From Asterella californica (taxonomy: Eukaryota > Streptophyta > Marchantiopsida > Marchantiales > Aytoniaceae), in contig JAYKYS010000004.1 in the NCBI GenBank assembly GCA_036924285.1, positions 30,722,001-30,786,000 of the forward strand: a stretch of DNA of 64,000 nucleotides, given 5' to 3'. Positions 59,177-64,000 of the stretch are shown one piece after another. The notes beneath the pieces were generated by a model. It saw only the letters and a program-made list of their open reading frames with translations. It was not told the origin of the DNA and did no database searches. The position numbers were made by a program, and so were the translations under genes. Numbering within the stretch: the stretch's first letter is position 1; every line of letters starts with the position of its first letter.

Positions 59177-60355
59177 TGTAGTGACGAAGGATTTCTCCTT
59201 TTGCCCATTTAGTATACAAGATATCGTTCCCACAGAGGATTTGCACAAGTAACACTGCTCTAAGTTCTAAGATCTGTTCAAACACACAAACACACGGGTT
59301 TTGTCTAAAAAGCCCGTCTTCTCACAAAACCACACAAACCAACACGTCTTCCAGACACGCCAAATGGTGCTCTGGACCTAAACAAACAACTACCAATTAC
59401 AATATCACACAACTATTCACAAAGAAGCTCGGGAAGACGATCTTCCTGCTTCCATGTTGCTTCTTCCGGTCTTCTCGATACCGTCTTCCCGAAGCGATTC
59501 TCGTCTTCTGGGGGTTTAGCTCGTCTTCTCACACCTCCAGAAGGCTGTCCGGCTTCGCAGAAGTCGACTAGTAACAGTCGTTACACCTTATTCTCACACT
59601 CACATTCCAATCGGGTTAGATTAATCACAGGGTGTATGCCCCCTGTAGCCTTCCCAGGCTTCTGTCTACGGAAGTTGTCTTCCTGCAGCGCTACAACGAC
59701 ATTCACCTTCACGGAAGCTCAATAGAAGTATCGGAAGCTCACTAGAAGAAGGTAAGAAGGTGGGGAAGATGGGAGAAGATGGGAGAAGATGGGAAGAAGA
59801 TGGGAAGAAGAAGAAATCTAAACAAGAGAAACCAGGATGAAAAAGGGCAATTAAGATTCCGACAGGCTTCTAGTCCGGATCCTGACTAACAAGCCATCCC
59901 TGCTTGTAATAGTTTGGGGAGGAAGACAACAAACATGAGTACTGTAGCACCGTCTTCTACTCGAGGATGTCGTCTTCTGTTGCGAGAAGAAGTCTTCTTT
60001 CTTCTTCACTTCGCTGCTCTGACTGCTCTGTCTTCTGTGATCACTTACCCAGAAGACCGTTCGTACGTAGATCCGAAGTGCTCTACTGAACGAGTCAAGC
60101 TACACTCCACAACTGTTGACATTCACCGCCACTCAAGAAGAACACTTCCCATGCACAATTGGGAGCGAATTCAATACATTCCACCACCCAGAAGACATGA
60201 GCGAAGCTGCTGCACTCAAATCCACAATCTATTCCCCGAGAAGAAGTCACAATGGCATTGGGAAGCTCACTCCCGCTACTTCCTGCGTCTACTCCTCGAC
60301 ACACCAGCCTAGCTAACAGGACTGCACGAGGATGCCGTTCCCTGTTCCTAGATTG

Positions 60356-60473
60356 TAACACTACTTCTATCTACATCTTCGAACCACTGCTGGTGCGAGT
60401 ATGCAGACCCCTCCTGTATATTCCAAGACTATTCGTATGTTTCCAACAACGGGTGTAGTGTGCTAAGACTGTC
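60356..60473. repeat. 118-bp segment present only in copy 2
   Basis: Copy 1 reads CTAGACTGTCCCTGC across the site. Copy 2 has 118 extra bases starting TGTAACACTACTTC and ending near GTGTAGTGTGCTAAGAC. The ends are weakly inverted-repeat-like (ACTAC / GTAGT). It is either an insertion in copy 2 or a deletion in copy 1. Confidence 0.75.
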
Positions 60474-60828
60474 TCTGCTCTAATGTGTCTCGCCTGCCTG
60501 TAGAATCGGTGTGTATGTTCAGTTATTGCCGAATTCTACAGAACTGGCAGAGCTCTCAGAGAGCTTTTCTCCTACCCTGCTATCCTACTTAACCATCTGC
60601 CTCGAGAGTCAGGGGAGGCGACCACCAGGGAGAGAGAGAGAGGCGCTGACAATAGGTTGTCACCTCACATGCATGCGGTCCCTCTTCCCAATTAGCCCTC
60701 GACTGTGTTACTCCTACGCTACCTATGCTGCCACATGGGGTCTTAACTATTTTTACATAGAAAACTGCCACCCTTAAGATAGCATGTCCAATCCTACTAA
60801 ATCTGGAAGTGTCAATTGAGTTTGCTAA

Positions 60829-63171
60829 CTACTCTGATTGCTCGGTGGCAATCTCTACATGATCTGCTCCTACCGGAGCTACTACCTCGACTTCTGATGG
60901 GCTGGGAAGCCCAGCACTTACCTCGGGTACCACTGAGGTAGCTTCCCTCTCCTCGCTCTTCGCTGGCCCTGCTGTTTCTGCGGCTGCGTCTTCCTCGGCT
61001 TCGACTTCGGAAGACGGAATGGTCTTCTGGGAAGACGAGTCGAATGGTGCGTCTTCGGTCTTCTGAGGCACAGATGCAGTACTAGGGACCATGGCGATCT
61101 CATAGGGGTCCGGAGAAGTCGCTTCCTCCACGCGGAATACCTGGGAAAACGGCTAGTCTTCCTGTCTTCCAGAAGACATCATGTCTTCCGGGGCGTCTTC
61201 TGGAGTCTTCTCGTCTTCCAACGCTGTCACCACCAAGTGCACAGCGAGATCGAACTCCTCCTTCTCCATTCCGGATCCAGTCGAGGGTGCTGGGGCTTGG
61301 GAAGATGCGGTTGCAGGTGTCGGAAGTGAGGGAAGATCATAAAGTGTCTTCACTCCTTCTATCTGTCTATCCAGGTACCTGAACATGCTATCTCTGCATT
61401 CCACCAACCTCGTCTTGGACTCGCTGTCCCATTCCCTAGCTAAGGTAAGTAACTTCTTACCCGCTGTGAAGTTGAACTTCTTTCGAAGCGCTTCTACCGA
61501 CTGAGCTAGCATCTTCTGCGCACGGGCCTCCGCTGCTTCCCTCTGCGTCTTCTCTACTGCAGCTCGCGCTTCTGCGGCTTCTCGCTGCATCTTCCAAGTG
61601 GTCTGCTCTTCTGCGAGGGCAGTGATCTTCTCCCGCACTCGGAGAACTTCCTGATCACGCTGCTGTACTCGCGTCTGCAACTCCTGATTGCTCTTCCGAA
61701 GTTGCATCGACTCCTCGGCAGAAGCGGCTGCTTCCGCCTTGTACCTGGCTGCAAGCTTCTCCGTGGTGCGGAGACTAGCTTCCAGCGACTCCGTCTTCTG
61801 CTGGCTGTCTTCTTGTCGCAGCAAGGTGCGCAGGCCGAATCCAGGCTGTAAGGGCTTCTCCTGTGCCCTCGCTCTCCTTTCCAGCAACTCCATAGCGGGC
61901 TGGATCTCCTTCTGGAAGTAGGCACTGAACTCCTCCAGTCGTCTTCCTGCAGAAGACAAGTTCATCCCCACCACTCGCTCGATGGTGTCGACTTCGTCTT
62001 CCAGAGGCAAGGGAGCCTCTTCCACCACTACGGCCTTCATCTTCTGCGCACGAGAAGAAGCTACTCTTCTCATCTTCCGGGGTGGAAGACTCCTCGTGGC
62101 AGGAGCGGCTCTCCTCTTTGCGCTTCCTCGCATCGCAGTAGGAGTACCCATCCATCCTTCGTCTTCTGGAGTCTTCGGAAGACTCCCAGGTGTTACAGAA
62201 GCTGTCTTCTGCTCCGATCGGGTACTCAGCAAGTCTTCCTCCGAGTCCGACTCTGATCCTGAATGGATGAGGGAGATGGGTGTCCTCGGTACACTTCTGT
62301 GACTCATCTTCCTCACTGGCGTGGCGTCTTCCGACCCACTAGACTCGTCTTCTCTCACCAGAAGCGTCTTCTGGTGAGAGCCGGGTCTCAACTGTGGCAT
62401 CAGAGTGGGAGGGGGCGTTGCTGCTGCCTCTCGGTCATCGTCTTCTGAGGTCTCCTCCTTCACCTCCTGTCGCTTCGTTGGCCCATACACTGCCAGCTGA
62501 TCTTCCCTAAGATCCCCCATGGCTACATACAAGTAGTAGAAGAAAGGCGTCAGATGTCCTCCCGCCGGGGTACCCAAGTATGCTAGCTCCGTCTGTACAT
62601 AGTTGAGGATGTACGCGCCCCAGTAGATTGGCACTCTGTCATCCCACACTGATTCCAGGAACTCCACGTCCTGATCTCCTAAGTACCTTGTCTTCTGCGC
62701 TTTTCCCTTGGGGAAAAGATGCAGAAACAACTTCGCCAGAAGTCGCTTCTTCGACTCCCGATAAGACTCTATCTTCCAACCGTTCCTCCCCTGCCTGTCT
62801 TCCACGAAAAGGCAGGTGGTACTCCCAGGCACATGCCATGAACTCACAATCCTAGGCAAGATCTTCTTCTCGTACCAATATCCTCGGTTCTCGGTCTCAG
62901 GTCTGTGAAACGCCTTACGCCACCAGTCTTCTATCCAGGAAGATGGTCTTCTCCGAGCAACTCCTGCCTTTGCAGGTACACGGTTACGCGGTGGTAACGC
63001 GGCCCATACCTCCTCCAGAAGCCCTTGATCTGCGAGGTTCCAGTCCCACAGGAAGAAGTCGAGACCCAACTCCTTGAGGAAAGAAGTGGCCTCGGCCAAT
63101 TCTGTCGCTGGTAACACCAAGCCTCGCGGATGCATCGACATACCTGGAAGATCTGCTGCACTAAACCACAA
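60829..63171 (-). pseudogene. 780-codon ORF of unknown element, copy 2 (one internal stop)
   Basis: Same length (2343 bp) and frame as the copy-1 ORF with no indel between them. It is open for 672 codons from MWFSAADLPGMSMHPRG, has one TAG at 61153-61155 where copy 1 reads GAG, then stays open to 60829. About twenty residue differences from copy 1 are visible in the first 506 codons. The coiled coil (TTWKMQREAAEARAAVEKTQ and following) is intact here. Function unknown. Confidence 0.7.
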
Positions 63172-64000
63172 GCACCTACTATGAGCTGAAGGCTCAGTCC
63201 TTCCCGAGTGCCCACAGTCTAGCTTCCACTCTCAGAAGACGAAACTAGTCTTCCAGAAGACAGCTACTCCGTCTTCCGGGATTCTAACAGTACTTCCTAG
63301 ATAGCTCTCGTCTTCCGAGCTATATCTAAACAATCCTATCTAAGCAAGGCCTCGCATGGATTACCAAGAAGACAACCCACCTTGCATTACATCCTACTTC
63401 CTATCAGAAGATACAAGATATGCGAGAAGTAGAGTATGAGAAAGGTTCAGAAGATGGTTGCGGGCTCCTGCGGTGACAGTGGCCTCTGGGAAGACACTTG
63501 GGACAGCTTCCGATTCAATGTCGTTCTCGGAAGACCTCCCGAAGTCAGACTTCCCTTCACTGGTCTCACCTGTCTTCTTCTTCCTACGCGCAGTCTATCC
63601 TCACAACAGACTCAAGAAATGTGCACTCTGTTCTTCTGACTTCTCACCTCTCATACGCACTCAGAAGAAGTTTGCTGCATGATGGGAAGACATGACCCTC
63701 GACCATTCTCTCCGGATTCTGCCAGCAATACTTCTCACAACTCTCTTCTAAGTTCGGGAAGAAGAAGGAACGGCTGCTATGGGTCGGACAGAAGAGACCC
63801 GAAATGGACCCTCACGTCTTCTCGCTCATCTTGCCAGCCTTTCAGTCTTCTAGTCTCTCTAGGAGGATGTGGAGTTGAGAAGCTTGGAAGATCGGGAGGC
63901 ACAGGCCTAGTTCCCGAGTTCCAACTTCTCGAAATAACACAACAACTCACCACACCACTCAGGCTTCGTACCAAGTCGCTCTAAACACAAAAGCAAAGCA

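Larger units (their letters stand above)
59177..64000 (-). mobile_element. unknown GAAGAC-rich element, copy 2 (runs off the window)
   Basis: Same sequence and orientation as 46358-51039. It begins TGTAGTGACGAAGG directly after Gypsy RT sequence ending ATAGGTC. Relative to copy 1 it has a 118-bp extra segment at about 60356-60473, a longer GAAGATGGGA microsatellite near 59760-59810, and scattered substitutions. It continues past 64000, so its right end is not seen. Confidence 0.85.

Overview
The window is nuclear DNA of a land plant: intron-bearing plant-type genes in a background dominated by decayed retrotransposons (Ty3/Gypsy, Ty1/Copia, LINE, tRNA-derived SINEs). Gene style and repeat load suggest a bryophyte or another early-diverging land plant, but that is inference and cannot be settled from this sequence alone. 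No prokaryotic feature, CRISPR array or convincing tRNA/rRNA gene was seen.

Layout. 1-9.5 kb is AT-rich intergenic DNA with one single-exon gene for a secreted six-cysteine (knottin-like) peptide (2740-3135), a triple 79-bp repeat in its upstream region, two SINE-like inserts, a field of short palindromes and a perfect 48-bp hairpin. 10.2-13.4 kb (+) holds a ten-exon gene for the plant bifunctional FMN phosphatase/riboflavin kinase (396 residues). Convergent to it, 14.8-22.5 kb (-) holds a five-exon gene for a large SR-like protein with a SURP domain, a CCCH zinc finger and a C-terminal SRI-like helical domain (1353 residues). 23-28 kb contains diverged dispersed repeats and two exons of a LETM1-domain gene, apparently a fragment.

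29-46 kb is a repeat graveyard: an old Gypsy integrase in two blocks (31-34.5 kb, -), a minisatellite rich in GAAGCGG, a decayed LINE (about 34.9-39 kb, -), facing Gypsy RT fragments (41.3-41.8 kb), a Copia RT-RNaseH end carrying an internal 0.4-kb inverted duplication (43-45.1 kb, -), and a Gypsy gag fragment (45.2-46.36 kb, +).

46.36-51.04 kb and 59.18-64.0 kb are two close copies, in the same orientation, of an element I do not recognise. Each carries on the minus strand a 2343-bp reading frame (780 sense codons plus stop) interrupted by one in-frame stop at a different place in each copy, and each is saturated with the motif GAAGAC/GTCTTC. Between them lie a gag-like fragment, a Copia integrase (54.1-55.2 kb, -) and the 3' part of a younger Gypsy element (LTR about 55.28-56.54 kb, pol 56.59-59.18 kb, -). 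The second copy of the unknown element cuts this Gypsy RT. The two genuinely functional-looking regions are the flavin enzyme gene and the SURP/CCCH gene; they are convergent neighbours with no evident functional link. The two-copy element is the best candidate for something undescribed.
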